The position numbers were made by a program, and so were the translations under genes. This document shows positions 10,787-22,107 of a stretch of 64,000 nucleotides of DNA, in pieces. The DNA lies in the NCBI GenBank assembly GCA_002900995.3, contig CM035304.1:5534134-5598133 (forward strand), given 5' to 3'. This stretch comes from Ganoderma boninense (taxonomy: Eukaryota; Basidiomycota; Agaricomycetes; Polyporales; Polyporaceae). Under the pieces are notes generated by a model that had not been told where the DNA came from, made no database searches, and was given only the letters and a program-made list of their open reading frames with translations. Position 1 is the first letter of the stretch. Every line of letters begins with the position of its first letter.

Positions 10787-11629
10787 CGTCATAAGGAGAG
10801 CCCGGTAGCCGCAGTCAGCAGTACTTGCAAAGGCTCTCATCCAGAGCCTCTCATCCGCTTCGAAGCACGATAAGGGAACAGACCCTAACATGAGGTAAAC
10901 GAGAAGACTAGTAACGCACTCGTGACAGTTAGCATCGTTGGGTGGTTTGGGATGGGCAGGAGTCCCTCTCCTCGTCGACGACCGTCGGAAGGACACTTAG
11001 AAGGAAATACCGTGATCTCAGGGAGACTCAACATCGAACGCACATGAGTCTGGGAGAAAAGAAATTGCTGAATTCTAATGTACGTCGTATAAGCAAGACG
11101 AAATAGGATAAATAAAGCAGCCGCGGGGGAATAACGGGTGTCCTCGCCGGCCGCCGAGAAGGGTAGGAGAGGCATGTATCATATCTCCAGATGCGTCCGA
11201 AACACCAGGTGGAGGAGGTACATAACATCCGAAGGGGATAATAGAGGCGAAGGTAAGTAAAGGGCGATGTTTCAGTCCGAAGTGGCGAAGGGCGAAGGGC
11301 GAAGGGATGATGATGCAAGGATAATACAATGGCGGTATGGCAAGAGATACATGGGCAATACACAATGTCGCCGGTCGAAGTCGGCGCGGGAATCGGTGCG
11401 CCCGAGACGGCTCAGGCGAAGGATTCGGCGAGTCGTGAGCGGGGCGGCGGCGGTCGAGGCATGCCTGGGATGCGTCGTGCTCTCGTCGGTCGTCGTTGCG
11501 TCTGTAGACAAGCAACGGAGGGATGAGCGTGGGCACGATGGGGAGGACGACGATGGGGAGATAAGCGGCATGTGCTCAGGTGGGGGCAGCGCACGCCACA
11601 TGATCGCGGGTGTACGTTGAGTGTGTCTA
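10787..11629. other. Intergenic, with a short GAAGGGC tandem repeat
   Basis: No gene is recognised. Three copies of a CGAAGGG heptamer lie at 11286-11306. The minus-strand open frames here are Arg/Pro/Ser-rich and unconvincing. The right end is the 3' flank of the small gene at 11630-12291. Confidence 0.4.
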
Positions 11630-12291
11630 TTAGCACGCCATAATTATCTGAAAGAAGCTCTGGAACCGAGCGAAGATCCCGAGGTTACGGTGCCTTCACT
11701 GGGTATTAGGCTGCGTTCGCGGCGTTCCCGCGCAGCTTCCATGCCGTACTTGACCCGCATGCATGCATACTAGATCACGAGATGGGACGAGAGAGAGTAC
11801 TTACGTGGCGAGTCATAATGAGCTTTGCCATGGACATTGGCACTCGTGAATCATATGGGGATGCAACTGAGGGGGGGAACAAGGAGAGGTGGGGAAGAAG
11901 GGATTCTGTGTCATCATCCAAGCTAGAGAGCGGTTAGCCAGCCGCACACACCTATGCGTGATCTTGCAGCGGAAACCTGCCAGTCCATCCTCGTCAGCTC
12001 CGTGCCGCCTACATATCCACTCGTTTGCTCCTTCTCCTCCTCGCCGATAAGGGCGTCGAGGGAAAACGAGACGGGGAGGCCGCTCCAGTTCCAGAGCGGG
12101 TGCTTGCCAGCACCAGACGTGATGCTCATATCGAGGTCCATGTCTGGGGTGGGGGCGTCGACCCCAGACTCCACGCGGTGTGCGAGTTTATGTAATGAGC
12201 CGGAGCCGACACAGACGACGGCTAGGACGGAGGTGAGGAACGAGAGGACGGACAGCAGCTGGAGGACGGAGAGCGAGAGGAGTTCGCTCAT
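11630..12291 (-). CDS. Small protein with hydrophobic N-terminus
   Basis: Proposed exons are 12291-11952, 11866-11805 and 11647-11630, about 139 residues. The first intron (85 nt) starts GTGTGT, contains GGCTAAC and ends CCCCTCAG; the second starts GTAAGT. The protein begins MSELLSLSVLQLLSVLSFLTSVLAV, a signal peptide or membrane anchor of about 28 residues. A polar segment follows with alternating Asp/Met (PDMDLDMSI) and WNWSGLPVSF. Exon 2 encodes SRVPMSMAKLIMTRH. The last exon is uncertain because several acceptors fit, giving either IIMAC or SFFQIIMAC before the stop. Residue lengths and splice phases agree for exons 1-2. The family is not recognised. Candidate locations are the secretory pathway or a membrane. 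Confidence 0.55.
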
Positions 12292-13269
12292 TATGGGCCT
12301 GGGCGATGCCGATATAGCTAAGGCCGTGGACGGGGGGGTATGCCGGGGTAGCCTGCGTCGGCGTCAGCAGAGAGACACTGGGGTCAGCGCTGGCGGACGC
12401 GGCGAGGAAGGCTCGACGATGGGAGTGGTGGTCGTCGGGGTGAGAGAGTCCACGGGTGGAGCGGTCCCTGTGCGCGGGCGGTTGCCACCTTGGGCGGCTA
12501 GTCTCGGCACCGGCCGTCACCGCCTCGGTCTCGACGTCGACCAGCCCATCTCCGCCTCCGCTCTCGCCGTCGTCCTGCTCCCTGTTCTTGTTGCTACTCT
12601 CGTTGCCACTCGCACTGCTCTCCTATCCCATCCCCAGACCCTCCTTTTGTTGGGTCCTCCCAGTAGGGAATTCCGCTGCCAGCTTGCCCCTGCCCCCTGG
12701 AGGACTTCTCACTGGTGCGACCCTCCCTTCGAGCTTTCCCATCACCCATCACGGGAAAAAAACTTCAACGTTCCTGTCAAGATCCACCATGCGCTCAAGA
12801 TGAACAGGCTAGACACATCGTACTCCAGGCGGGTATTCCGACTCGATGGTTCTACCCAAGGCTCGGGGGTGACGATATTATGGGTGGAAGGGCTCCAGGT
12901 GTGTGTATGCTGCCGAGGGAACTACAGGAGAACGGAGGACTGTAGCAGGGCATAGGATCGTTTGGGCTCCACGCGAATAGTGATGTTCTTGTGACTTGCT
13001 CTCGATACCCGTTCTATGCGTACCTTGCGCGACCTGGCTTTTTTTCTCGTTTCGACTGGCAAACACAGTCCTTCAAGACACTGTGGGTTCTCAAGTTTTC
13101 GGTGTGGATCTCACGGTCTCGTCTCTACACCCGTGGACTTGAACTTGGACGCCACCGCCCTCCGCGAGATGCCTGTGGAAGCACACGTAGAACCTCCCAA
13201 AACGTGGCGCACTCTCAATCTTTCCGCTTCCGAGCAGCGTCCATGCTGGCGGCTTACCTTGAGTCCTCC
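12292..13269. other. Intergenic
   Basis: Promoter region of the minus-strand gene at 11630-12291, followed by the left edge of the K/S array. No gene is recognised. A 333-codon plus-strand frame across 11954-12955 is antisense to that gene and looks non-coding. Confidence 0.4.
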
Positions 13270-13835
13270 ACTCTACCCGTCGTTTCCAACCTTCGCATTT
13301 TGTTCCCAGACCACATCTTCCCTGACGACCCTCTCGTTCACGATACACACAGGCTCCCCAGTCGGACAGCCCTTTGCCCCATCCGGGATGCGCGTGTCTA
13401 CCCCGTTCTTCCTCAGGACAAACACGAGCGATAACCCCAACCGGAAGCATTGACGTCCCTCCACGTTCCAGGGACATGCGCGACGTAACCGCACACAGCT
13501 CCCTAGGTGCCGCTGGCGAACTGGACCGTGCACGCCGTCCGCGTTCCGCTCGTGTTGTTGCCGCGCGCAGGACGGCGGGACCTTCTTTGTCGTCGCGAAA
13601 TTGGCACGTTGAACCTGTGACGCCCAACAAAGTTTTGTGCAAGAGGCCGAGCTGTTCAAATGGCATCTCCCGGCTCCTGGAGCATGACTGCTTCGGACTC
13701 GAGGCCGACTTCGCTGTCAGATCCAGCAACCTAGGTTCCCATACGGGTTCCTCGTTTGCTGGACTGTCGTGCTTCTATGGGTTCTATTTGCTTGCCAGGA
13801 GGGATGGTTCGACGCGCGTACGGGTATATGACTAG
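13270..13835 (+). pseudogene. Kinase-like remnant (K-psi1), N-lobe only
   Basis: Fragments of the K family appear in several frames. LFPDHIFPDDPLVHDTH (about 13302-13352) matches the FPDDLLVHDP block of K3. VHAVRVPLVLLP matches the SAVHRAPL block. FFVVAKLAR is the VAxK lysine region, followed by a stop and then CDAQQSFVQEAELFKW (alpha-C block, near 13640). LSCFYGFYLLARRDGS (about 13766-13815) matches PKCYGYYAAVASDG. In-frame stops and frame changes show it is dead, and no C-lobe is visible. Confidence 0.65.
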
Positions 13836-14520
13836 GCGTGTGGCAAGGAGTGTGCGGCGAGCTTGTGTGGGGGTGTCGCTCGACGACCCCATGCGACGGA
13901 GTAGATATGTGCGTTCACTCTTCCTGTTCTATTCTCTGGTGGGCTGACTCAGATGTGTAGTGGCCGGGGCTTTCTTTTGTAGACGGATAAAATTCGAGGC
14001 AGGCGTCCGTTCAAACGATGAGGCGTGCAAAGCTTATCAGCGACGCTGCCTCCGCCAGAGAACTCGCCCTGGGTCACGCTGTGTATATCTGACCATCCCC
14101 GGGGGCCAGGAATAGCCTTTGGGGATAATCGATGCCTAGTTTTGGTACGTTCGTCTGAAGCAAACTTTGTTCAATGCAGAAGGGGCCTGTGGCATGTCTT
14201 ACCTACTTCTCTTCCATAGTTCGTAGCCGAATGTATGGCAACAATGCATTCAGACATGAGGAGAGCGGCGCGAAAGACTTCGGCCTTGACTTTTGCGAAA
14301 TCCCATGGACTCAGAAGTGTATATGGTCGACACGCGTACCTTCCCTGTTCCCGTACATCTCACCCACCTCCAGAGGTCGATTCAGCATGGCGACGACGGA
14401 TCTCCCTCCTACGCACCTTCCTGACTCTTCCCTGCCCAGCCTTTCGAGTTCGAGCCGAATCATCCCTTTCGCCCGACACACGAGCAACCTGAAACGTTAC
14501 CGGTTGCTGACGGCAGCGGC
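13836..14520. other. Intergenic between kinase-like remnants
   Basis: No gene is recognised. The 3' half may contain decayed N-terminal coding sequence of K-psi2, but similarity is too weak to place. Confidence 0.35.
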
Positions 14521-15645
14521 TTGTTGACTTTCGATAAGCTCGATCTGCCCAGCCTTCCTCGGTCGTTCTCCCGCTCTATCCCCTCCGTCGTCCACGACCA
14601 AGGAAGAGCTTCTTCTTGTCGCTGAGGACGGAGAGAAGGATACGATAGCTTTCCAACCATCACGACACGCCGCGACGTCCCCGCCGGAACGTGTCCGCGA
14701 TGTGTTCTCTCTAGCCGGACTTCAACCTCTCTAGACATTCATCCCCGACGCCCTCTTCCCCGACAATCTCGTCCACGACCCCGACCGCATCATCCAGGCA
14801 CTCCCGCCGTGACAAGTCGCAGTCCCCGTCCGCCGTGTCCCTGCGGTGTGCGTTTTCCCAAACACGAAAACGCCCCGCTCACCCTGTCCGCCTTTGTACT
14901 GGGACGGCATGCTACACCCGAAGGCGGCCCACAAATACTCCTTTCCCCCGGTGCCCGCCTTCCTGGACAGGTCCCCTGCAGACCCTGTGCGTTCGCGCAT
15001 CTCTACTGCACAGCCGACAACAGTCTCGGTGCGGGGTACCAGCCCTCCGTGTTCGCTCCATTGCGACTGCGGCTCGACCCGTACTTGGCAGAAGAGAACA
15101 CGGTCCGCGTCTCCGCGAACTTGAAGACCGCGCACCGCACGCTCGGTGCGCACGAAATGCTGCACCCCAGAGGCGGCCTGCCCCGTCCTGTGGCCGACGC
15201 GCATCCTCCTCGTCGAGGACTGCGGCCAGCCCGTTATGTCGCTGTCCATCGCCCCAGAGCACAAGTGCGCATGCACAATCTACATTTCTCTACTCGCTGG
15301 CGGCGCCACAGTTCACGCGTTGACGAGCGCGCATTCCCGCCGCGCTAGGGTGCAGTGTCTGCGGCTCGTCAGGCGCATGCACGCCACGGGCTTCGTGCAG
15401 AACTCGATGCACTGCGGCACCGCAACGTCCTCGTGCAGCCGGACCCGCTTTGTGCGCCGCGCGCTCGTACGCGACCCCCAGCTTCAGGATCATCGACTTC
15501 GGGGGAAGGGCGTGGTGCGCGAGCACATGCCGCCGGGGGTGGGGACGGCGTTCGAGCTCGTCTGTGAGGCGGAGGAACGGAGTGTGGCGCAGCATGTGCT
15601 GGAGTTGCGCCAGCCATCGGAGTGCGCACCTGTACTATACCTGTG
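14521..15645 (+). pseudogene. Kinase-like remnant (K-psi2)
   Basis: FDKLDLPSLP lies near 14530. FSLAGLQPL, a TAG stop, then TFIPDALFPDNLVHDPDR (about 14705-14790) match K3 apart from the stop. Then come LRLDPYLAEENTVRVSANLK (K of VAxK shifted), LGAHEMLHPR, WPTRILLVEDCGQPV (about 15190-15240), an intron-like gap, CLRLVRRMHATGFVQNSMH (about 15355-15410) and HVLELRQPSE. A segment between the alpha-C and hinge blocks is deleted and several frame shifts are present. The catalytic loop again reads QNSM rather than HGD. S1 follows about 415 bp downstream on the same strand. Confidence 0.7.
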
Positions 15646-16059
15646 CGACACCTTCCACACCCTCTTGTGCGTGTCCTATGCGTGTCCGACTCTGATGGAG
15701 GCGCATAGATCGGGGCATAAGCATCGACAGTGCCAGCGGAAAGGAGAGCTTGAAAGGGACATGGTCCTGGGGCTGGCAATGTCGGCCATAATGTAAACGC
15801 GAAATATCTGCAATTGTTACACACTCGAACCATATTTCCGAGGATAGTCCGTGCCGGACAGCGCCACCCTCGAACTGCGGCTCGCTACTCTTCCAATTTG
15901 CACCTCTTCGAGCTCACGGACCCTCCTCTAGTCACAGGTTTTTCACAAAGCATTCGAAACTCAGCAGATATAGGCCAGTGTGGTGTCTTACCGGCAGCCC
16001 AGGTTTCACTCAGGAAGTGCATACAGGACGTCCATCGTCGCTCGCATTCGTCCCTCCTC
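15646..16059. other. Intergenic, promoter of S1
   Basis: The K-to-S spacing is about 400 bp, similar to the later K-psi4/S4 pair (349 bp). The 17-bp element found upstream of S2 and S4 is not present here. Confidence 0.4.
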
Positions 16060-16844
16060 ATGTCGCAACTCCTGCCTCCGGGCGCTGACCCAAGACTGTT
16101 CTGGAATGGCCAGTATCTCCTGGAGGATGATCCTGACGACTGCGCCAACTATTCCAAGGCAGCCGAGGAGGCACAACGAGCCGTGAGTGTTGCCTCTAAC
16201 TCTGGTCGTGTGAAGCGCACTCACAGACATATGTTCAGAAATGGCTCAAACTCATGGAGAATCGCCCTCCTCAAAAGAAGCTTCCCCGGGAGATGGTCGC
16301 CCAGAATGGCTCCAAGCCCCCGCTCTACCACTACGGCATCCCCTTCACCGACCAGTACATGCTCGAATACGCGAAGCGCCACCATCTTACCCTGGAATTG
16401 AGCCCAGCCACAAGAGAGTTTTTCGACGGGAGCCCGGTGCTCGACTTTTCGAAACTCACGCCCGAGCAGGAGCAAGACGAGGAGCTCATGACCCAGCTGT
16501 TGAGCGCAGCGAGCTTGCTCGCCCGATGCCACATGCAGGAGAGGTGCGGCCTCACGCTGCATGTCGCGCGGCCTTTCTCGCTGGAGTGGGACGGGATGTT
16601 CTCGTTGTGGTCGAACTACGACTACCGCGACCGCTATGCCAGGCTGGTGGGATCCCGAGAGAGATTTGACACCATTGTGGCGAAGCTGAAGGAGGCGATG
16701 TACGAAGGCGGACAGGAGAACGAACTCGAGTGGTGGTACGAATGGAGCAACCCTGTTGTAAGTTCTTTTCACATACGCATACGGAGTGCCAGCTGGAACG
16801 TTGCTAATTCGTCATGATAGGGATTATTTACGAGCCTTGAGTAG
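16060..16844 (+). CDS. S1: uncharacterised 221-residue family
   Basis: Three exons, 16060-16182, 16239-16757 and 16821-16844 (123, 519 and 24 nt), encode 221 residues. All splice junctions are phase 0 with donors GTGAGT and GTAAGT. The start is ATG 16060 (MSQLLPPGADPRLFWNGQYL), chosen because all four paralogues begin alike. Conserved blocks are DPRLFWNGQYLLEDDP (10-25), LPREMVAQNGSKPPLYHYGI (56-75), PFTDQYM (76-82), KLTPEQEQDEELM, VARPFSLEW, SLWSNYDYRDRY, and the acidic/aromatic end ENELEWWYEWSNPV (201-214), then GLFTSLE. There is no signal peptide, membrane segment or Cys pattern, so it is probably soluble and intracellular. The protein is rich in Tyr and Trp. I do not recognise the family and assign no function. 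It follows K-psi2. Confidence 0.85.
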
Positions 16845-17220
16845 AATGTTGTCGTATTGCTATCGTGCCTCAGACACATGCCTTCTTCAAGCTTCTACAA
16901 GTCACCACTCAGAGTACACTATGGGCCAATTCGTCGTCGGGATGGGCAGATCGCAAAGCGCTGCTGACGTTACATTCACCACTCTTGCACAGCGCTCCCA
17001 GGTCCCCATTAGGATGTGCCGGCTCGCGTCACGGAGCGACCTATGTCTCCCCTCTACCCTGGTCTTCCTCGATACGTGAGCAGCTCCCTGAATGGGAAGC
17101 GTGGGCGTCCTTTCAGCTTCTGACGTCGCCCGAGACGTAATCTCGCACACCTCTGGACTCTAGACTTCGCACGACCACATACAATATCTCGCTTATGTCG
17201 CCGTGGCGCTGACCTCCTTT
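16845..17220. other. Intergenic downstream of S1
   Basis: No gene is seen. The stretch GTTGTCGTATTGCT just after S1 recurs after S2, indicating that the duplicated unit includes 3' flanking sequence. Confidence 0.4.
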
Positions 17221-17400
17221 GACATTGTAGGACTTGTGGAAAGCGGCACTTGCGGCATTTGAACGCATCGGCGGTTGTTGCAAGAGGCCGAGCTCTTCGG
17301 TGCCATCCTTCGGCTCCCCAAGCAAACTTCTTGACCTCGAGGCCGACTTCGCTGTCAAACACGCGGGTTTAGTCCCCACGATCGGTTCTATCTGTCCTTC
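17221..17400 (+). pseudogene. Kinase-like remnant (K-psi3), alpha-C fragment
   Basis: About 180 bp keep ESGTCGI, a stop, then THRRLLQEAELFG, matching SGTCGAHKMLHLEAGVY of K3. It shares with K-psi1 the sequence around CAAGAGGCCGAGCT and CTCGAGGCCGACTTCGCTGT. These two remnants are therefore closer to each other than to K3. No other K domains remain. Confidence 0.6.
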
Positions 17401-17901
17401 GGAAAATGGGAGGAGTGTTCGAACGCAAGCCAGGGCACGAATGATTAGACGTTCTATGTGGGTCCGTCACGGCTGTTCGGTATTTGCACAACAAATAGGA
17501 TCACAAAACTGGCCACAATGATTGGGTATGTGAAAACAATGGAATAGCGGCCGCTCACTGCAGGACTACGAACTGTTTCAACCAACTCGGTTCCGGACTC
17601 GCGCATGGAGCTCGCCGCGTGTGCACTTCGGAGACCAAGGACGGCGGTCATTGCGGATAACAAAAGTCCAATTCCAGTACGTTCTTGGTCAACACGTAAT
17701 TCGGCCTTTTCCACGTCTAAGCCCCTTCTTCCGCAGTCCTTGGCCAACTGGAAAACAACGAGGCTCGAAGCTAGAAGAGACTCGCGCTCGACTTCGTGTG
17801 GACAGGGTCGTGACCGATTCTTTCGCGAAGCTCCGTAAGCTGCACTTAAGCGGTTGATTCACGCCTCTCCCTCGCTCCCTTCCTTCTTGCTCACCTACTC
17901 C
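17401..17901. other. Intergenic, promoter of K3
   Basis: No gene is recognised. The 5' UTR of K3 is pyrimidine-rich just before ATG 17902. Confidence 0.4.
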
Positions 17902-19693
17902 ATGATGACTACAGTCGAGAACAATCCAGCGCACGTTCCGCATGACTCGCCCTCCCTCCCCCAACCCGAACCTCCCAAACTTGACAACACAAGCGTCGCT
18001 CTGACGCCCTCGGTTACTATCCATCACGCCTCTGTCAAAGAGGGTCTCCTCACCCCCGTCGTCGACCGCACGCTAGAGGACGGCGGCGGGATGGGCAAGT
18101 CCCAGGAGAACAACCTCAAGGACCCTACCCCTGGTGAGCACGACGTTGATGGTAGTCCTACCCCTCTATCTCCACCCGAACAACCCGAGAGGCAGCCGAT
18201 CGCCGACCGCAAAGAGTCCACACAGCTCGATGCGGTAGTCGATCTATCCGATCTTCCTAAGCCTGCCTACCACTCTCACCGCAAGACTGATGGGGAGCTC
18301 CCTCCGTCCACCGAGCTCGGCGGACGAGGGACTGCAATGGTCGCTTTCGAACGACTGGGGAATCCCAAGGCGCTCCTTCAAGATCATTCCGACCCATTCT
18401 CCTTACATGGCCTTCCAACTTTACAAACGTTCATCCCCCCCGACCTGTTTCCCGACGACCTCCTCGTTCATGATCCTGAGAACATTACAAAGCTTCGTCG
18501 CCACAAGTCGCGGTCTCCGTCGGACAAGCCTGTGCGCTACGTGCGCGTCTTCCCAAATCTGAAAGCACCCTACGACCCCTTCCTTCCTTTCAGCCTGCGC
18601 TTCAGCACAGACTTGAAAGGGATGCACACCGACCACTTCATGCCGCCCCAGCCTGCATTCTCGAACCGCTCCCTGAAAGAGCCTGTGCGTGTTGCACATC
18701 TCTACCTCAAGGCGGCGAACAAGCTTGGTTCGGGGCACCACTCCTCCGTCTTCTCTGCCCCGCTGAGGCTGCGGCTCAACCCGGCATCCGCGGAGGAGAC
18801 CACTGTCCGCGTCGCTGCGAAAACAGCGAGCGGGACGTGCGGCGCGCACAAGATGCTTCACCTGGAGGCGGGTGTGTACGATTCGTTCCCGCGACAGTTC
18901 ATGCACGACCAGCATTATCATTATGTCGCCGGGGCTGCCGGCACGCCGACGGCAGTACAATCCCCGTTCAACGGTCCGGGTTCCGCGGTGGGGACGCGCT
19001 GGATCGAGCCTGCAGTGGTACCCAAATGTTACGGGTACTACGCGGCCGTCGCCTCCGACGGGACCGTCATCATGCCCACACATTCGAACTGCGGGATAGA
19101 CGCGACCTGCTCAGTCTCGTGGCCGACACACATCCTCCTCGTGGAGGAGTGCGGCAGGCCCATCTTCCCGCAATTCTTCACGCAAGAACAAAAGTACGCC
19201 TCTTTTTATTCGTCATCCGGGTCTTACGCAGCGTGCGGCGCTCCGGCTGACTTTTCGCATTCGCGCTCTTGGATTTCGTAGGTTGCATTGTCTGCAGCTC
19301 GTCAGGCGGCTGCACGCAGCGGGTTTCGCGCAGAACTCGATGTTCCCCCGTAACGTCCTCGTGCAGCCCGGCCCTCTCACCGCGCCGCCCTCGGCGCGCT
19401 CGTACACCACGCCGAGCTTCAGAATCATCGACTTCGGGAGGGGTGTCGTGCTCTCGCACCTGCCCTCAGGATACGAACGACTGTTTATGAACGTCTGCGA
19501 GGCGGAGGAGTGGTGGGCGGTGCACCTGGTGCTGGAGTTGTGCGGAGATGGCAGAAAGGGCTTGCCGTGCGGTCTCAAAGTCGAACCACTCCAGCACTTG
19601 GACACGGAGTTGTGCACGCTGTACAAGAGTATCATCGTGTTGCATTGGTTGGGGCAGGAGCGGCGTCGGCGGGCCTTATGTGGAGCCTTGTGA
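17902..19693 (+). CDS. Kinase-like protein K3 (predicted pseudokinase)
   Basis: Two exons, 17902-19193 and 19282-19693, encode 567 residues; the 88-nt intron has donor GTACGC and a TTCGTAG acceptor. The N-terminal 150 residues are polar and Pro/Ser-rich. They are followed by FIPPDLFPDDLLVHDPENI, a block shared by the family. Kinase landmarks are the glycine loop LGSGHHSSVF (275-284), AAK (K307), LEAGVY (E322), hinge ILLVEECGRPI (411-421), catalytic-loop equivalent GFAQNSMFPRNVLVQ (445-459) and RIIDFGRG (478-485). DFG and the loop Asn are kept, but the HGD Asp is Ser450, so catalysis is doubtful although ATP binding remains possible. This is the best-preserved copy in the array. A relic of an S-gene promoter follows it at 19883, suggesting it once headed a K-S unit. 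Substrate is unknown. Confidence 0.85.
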
Positions 19694-20324
19694 GCTGTAG
19701 AAATGTACATTGTAATAGGACTTACTACTCTCCGAGTTAGTGCCAGCAGTGATCGTAATAGATATCGTCGATGAGTAAACAGCAGTTGAATTAAATCGGC
19801 TCCCTGTCGTCTTGATGTGATGTGCTGTCAGTATCCTATGTGAAGATACGGATCGTCGTCAGTGGGAGCAAGGAACCGGTGCCGCGAGGTTAAATGTTCA
19901 ACATGTTTAACAATGACGTCGACGTGAAGTTGAACCATGTCATGCTACTATCTCCCATCCACCCGGCCTTCGATGTTTTCAATATCTCAATGCGGTCCAT
20001 TTCCATGCATCTGTGCCGCAGTCGCAGGCCCCATGTACAATCTCGGAAGCACCATCGTTCAGACTACTACCTCAACGTTCTCGTCCATCTAGTACTACTT
20101 ATACACATACAGACACGGGCTTCAAGATTACCATTCCTGTCTTCCAAGTTGGGCGTCATGTACATGGGGCAAGTGTCGATATATTCTTTGAGGCAAGAGG
20201 GCCAATGGGTCTTGTACATGATGGGCAAATGATCTGTCTACGATGGCGCACGAAGTAAGTTGGTAGGCATCATATGCATTGCTCGCGAATTCGCACATTA
20301 CGGCTCGGTCTGGTCCCAGCATTC
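19694..20324. other. Intergenic downstream of K3
   Basis: 3' flank of K3, the S-promoter relic (see 19883-19979) and the 3' flank of the convergent gene ending at 20325. No intact gene is seen. Confidence 0.4.
19883..19979 (+). promoter_or_regulatory. Relic of an S-gene promoter
   Basis: This aligns with the 90 bp upstream of S4 (28189-28275). GCGAGGTTAAA is identical, GTTGAACCATGTCATG matches GTTGAACCACGTCACG, and CCACCCGGCCTTCGATGT matches CCAACCGACCCTCGATGT. No S coding sequence follows, so the body of the gene appears lost or replaced. Confidence 0.55.
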
Positions 20325-21725
20325 CTATTGGTCAAACAGGAGAGCTTGCAAGTTCAACTCCTCGACATCCTGAGTGGACGCCCTAGTCCTCATTGGGTGT
20401 GGACCGGCATCGACGTCAAGTTCCTGGGGTTCCCCTTCGCTGAACCGGCTCTGTTGCGAGTCGCTCGAGTCAGGCGGTTTGGGACCAGCAAGCGTGGGAT
20501 CCGGTCGGTCGCTGACAACATCGATAGTGGCCAGGTCCTCCTGAAGACGGCCTTCAATGACCTCATTCTGAAAAGCTTCGCGACCCATATCCTATAGGTC
20601 ACCATAATCAGACACTTCTGACATAAGGCATCTATGAATGAAAGACTAGGGGACGCACCTGTTGAACTTTCACTCGTCGGTTATTTTCCGCAAATCTGTT
20701 CGAGTCGCTCGCCCCGAACCAACTCGGCTGGCATGCAAGCCCATCCAACGCTGAAGAGGGGAGCGAGAGCGCATGAAGATACTTTGGACTCAGCGAAACC
20801 TTTTCATACCACTTCAGATGGCTGCTCTGCGTGAGATTGAACACAGGCTCGTTGTAGTAGATCACATCAGGAAGCGGCGTGTTATTGATTCGCTCGGCGC
20901 GTTGGTCAATGACCTCTGCGCGTTTCGCGATCAGCCCTTCCCGTTTCTTCTTCGTCCGCCGGCCGCCGGGCTTTGGAACGTACGGAAGTACTGGGAGAGG
21001 CTGCAAATGTTGCGCATCTGGACGAGTTTTCCACGCAAAGAGGCTGAAGTAGGGACCGACGAAAAGAAAGGCGTAGATGGATGTCCAGAAGGGATTATGT
21101 GCTAGCCCTGCCAGCGAGGAGTCGCAAACTTGCACAAGGTGGGTTCTTGTGGCCTTTTCGGCATCGGCGAGGCATTCTGGAAGGTGCCACTCAGTCTCGA
21201 CGTTGAGAACCTTGACCTCGGAAGAGTCGAGGACAACTGAGATGGGCTTTTCCAAGGAGAATGAAGGGCCTTGCTCCTTGCTCCCGAATATCATGATGCG
21301 CGCATGATCTGGGTAGTAGTTACTGGGAAGGGTATCGTTTCGTGCCGGATAGTTGTTCACCCCCTGGGGAGGCCCCAAGGTTCCGAAGAGTGGTTGGGGC
21401 CAGGGTGTCACGACCCTACTCGGCCGAGCCGTGTGCAGCAAGGTAAGACATTGAAGGGACTGAATGTAGTTGTAGAGGGCGTATAGATGACTCTCCGAAT
21501 TGCGATGTTTCCAAGCATTGAAGAGCAACGCAGAAATTCCTTGCAGGAAGTCGCTTTTGCGGACAATAATGAACTAGAGGCGGTCGATTGACGGCGAGGT
21601 AGTCAGCAATCCGCCGTAAACTCGGACACAGCATGGAGAGAACACGAGCCACCTACATCTTCGTCTTCAAAAGAACTCTTGTATGTGGTATCTTGCTTCG
21701 CCTGTCGGGCTGACTGCTTCTCCAT
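20325..21725 (-). CDS. Unknown protein with one membrane segment
   Basis: Three exons, 21725-21657, 21573-20659 and 20591-20325, encode 416 residues. The introns are 83 and 67 nt with GTAGGT and GTGCGT donors, and all junctions are phase 0. The protein starts MEKQSARQAKQDTTYKSSF and continues directly across the splice into FIIVRKSDFLQGISALLFNA. A hydrophobic stretch, FWTSIYAFLFVGPYFSLFAW, lies near the middle. It is followed by a basic segment (GGRRTKKKREGLIAKRAE), suggesting a single-pass protein with a basic flank. The C-terminal 89 residues are acidic and polar. The family is not recognised. It lies on the opposite strand inside the K/S array and is divergent from S2 (382 bp between starts). 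Confidence 0.7.
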
Positions 21726-22023
21726 TATTGACAAGGCTAGGAGGAGGAGAAAAGCAGGGGTCCTCGAGGAAGGGATGGCTCAAGCTGGCGAGACGAAAGG
21801 CGTAGGGATCATCATTGACAAGTCGGCGATGAACGCGAGTTTTGAGGGTGGAAAATTCACTGTCCGCGAGCACTGCGGAAACTCCAGAGAACAAAGGACA
21901 AGACATAAAAGCCGATACGAGGATTGAGCAAGACTTTGTCACTTCCCAGGGTCCCAGACGTCCAAGTGGGAACAATAGAATCATGTCCAGGCGGTCCGGG
22001 GCTCCGGGCGGCAGGGGAGCGAC

Positions 22024-22040
22024 TTAAACGCCCATGTTGA
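22024..22040 (+). promoter_or_regulatory. 17-bp element upstream of S2
   Basis: TTAAACGCCCATGTTGA is identical to 28194-28210 upstream of S4. Both lie 67-72 bp before the ATG and both are followed within a few bases by GGCTTGAC. It may be a core promoter or an inherited duplicate flank. Confidence 0.55.
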
Positions 22041-22107
22041 ACAGGCTTGACCCGAACCAAACCGTTCCGCCACCCACCCCTCTGACTCTCCCTCGACATT
22101 CGCCGCA

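Noticed and set aside
11954..12955. 333-codon plus-strand frame
   Set aside because: Antisense to the small gene at 11630-12291, and the rest is low-complexity. The minus-strand gene has better splice signals and a hydrophobic N-terminus.
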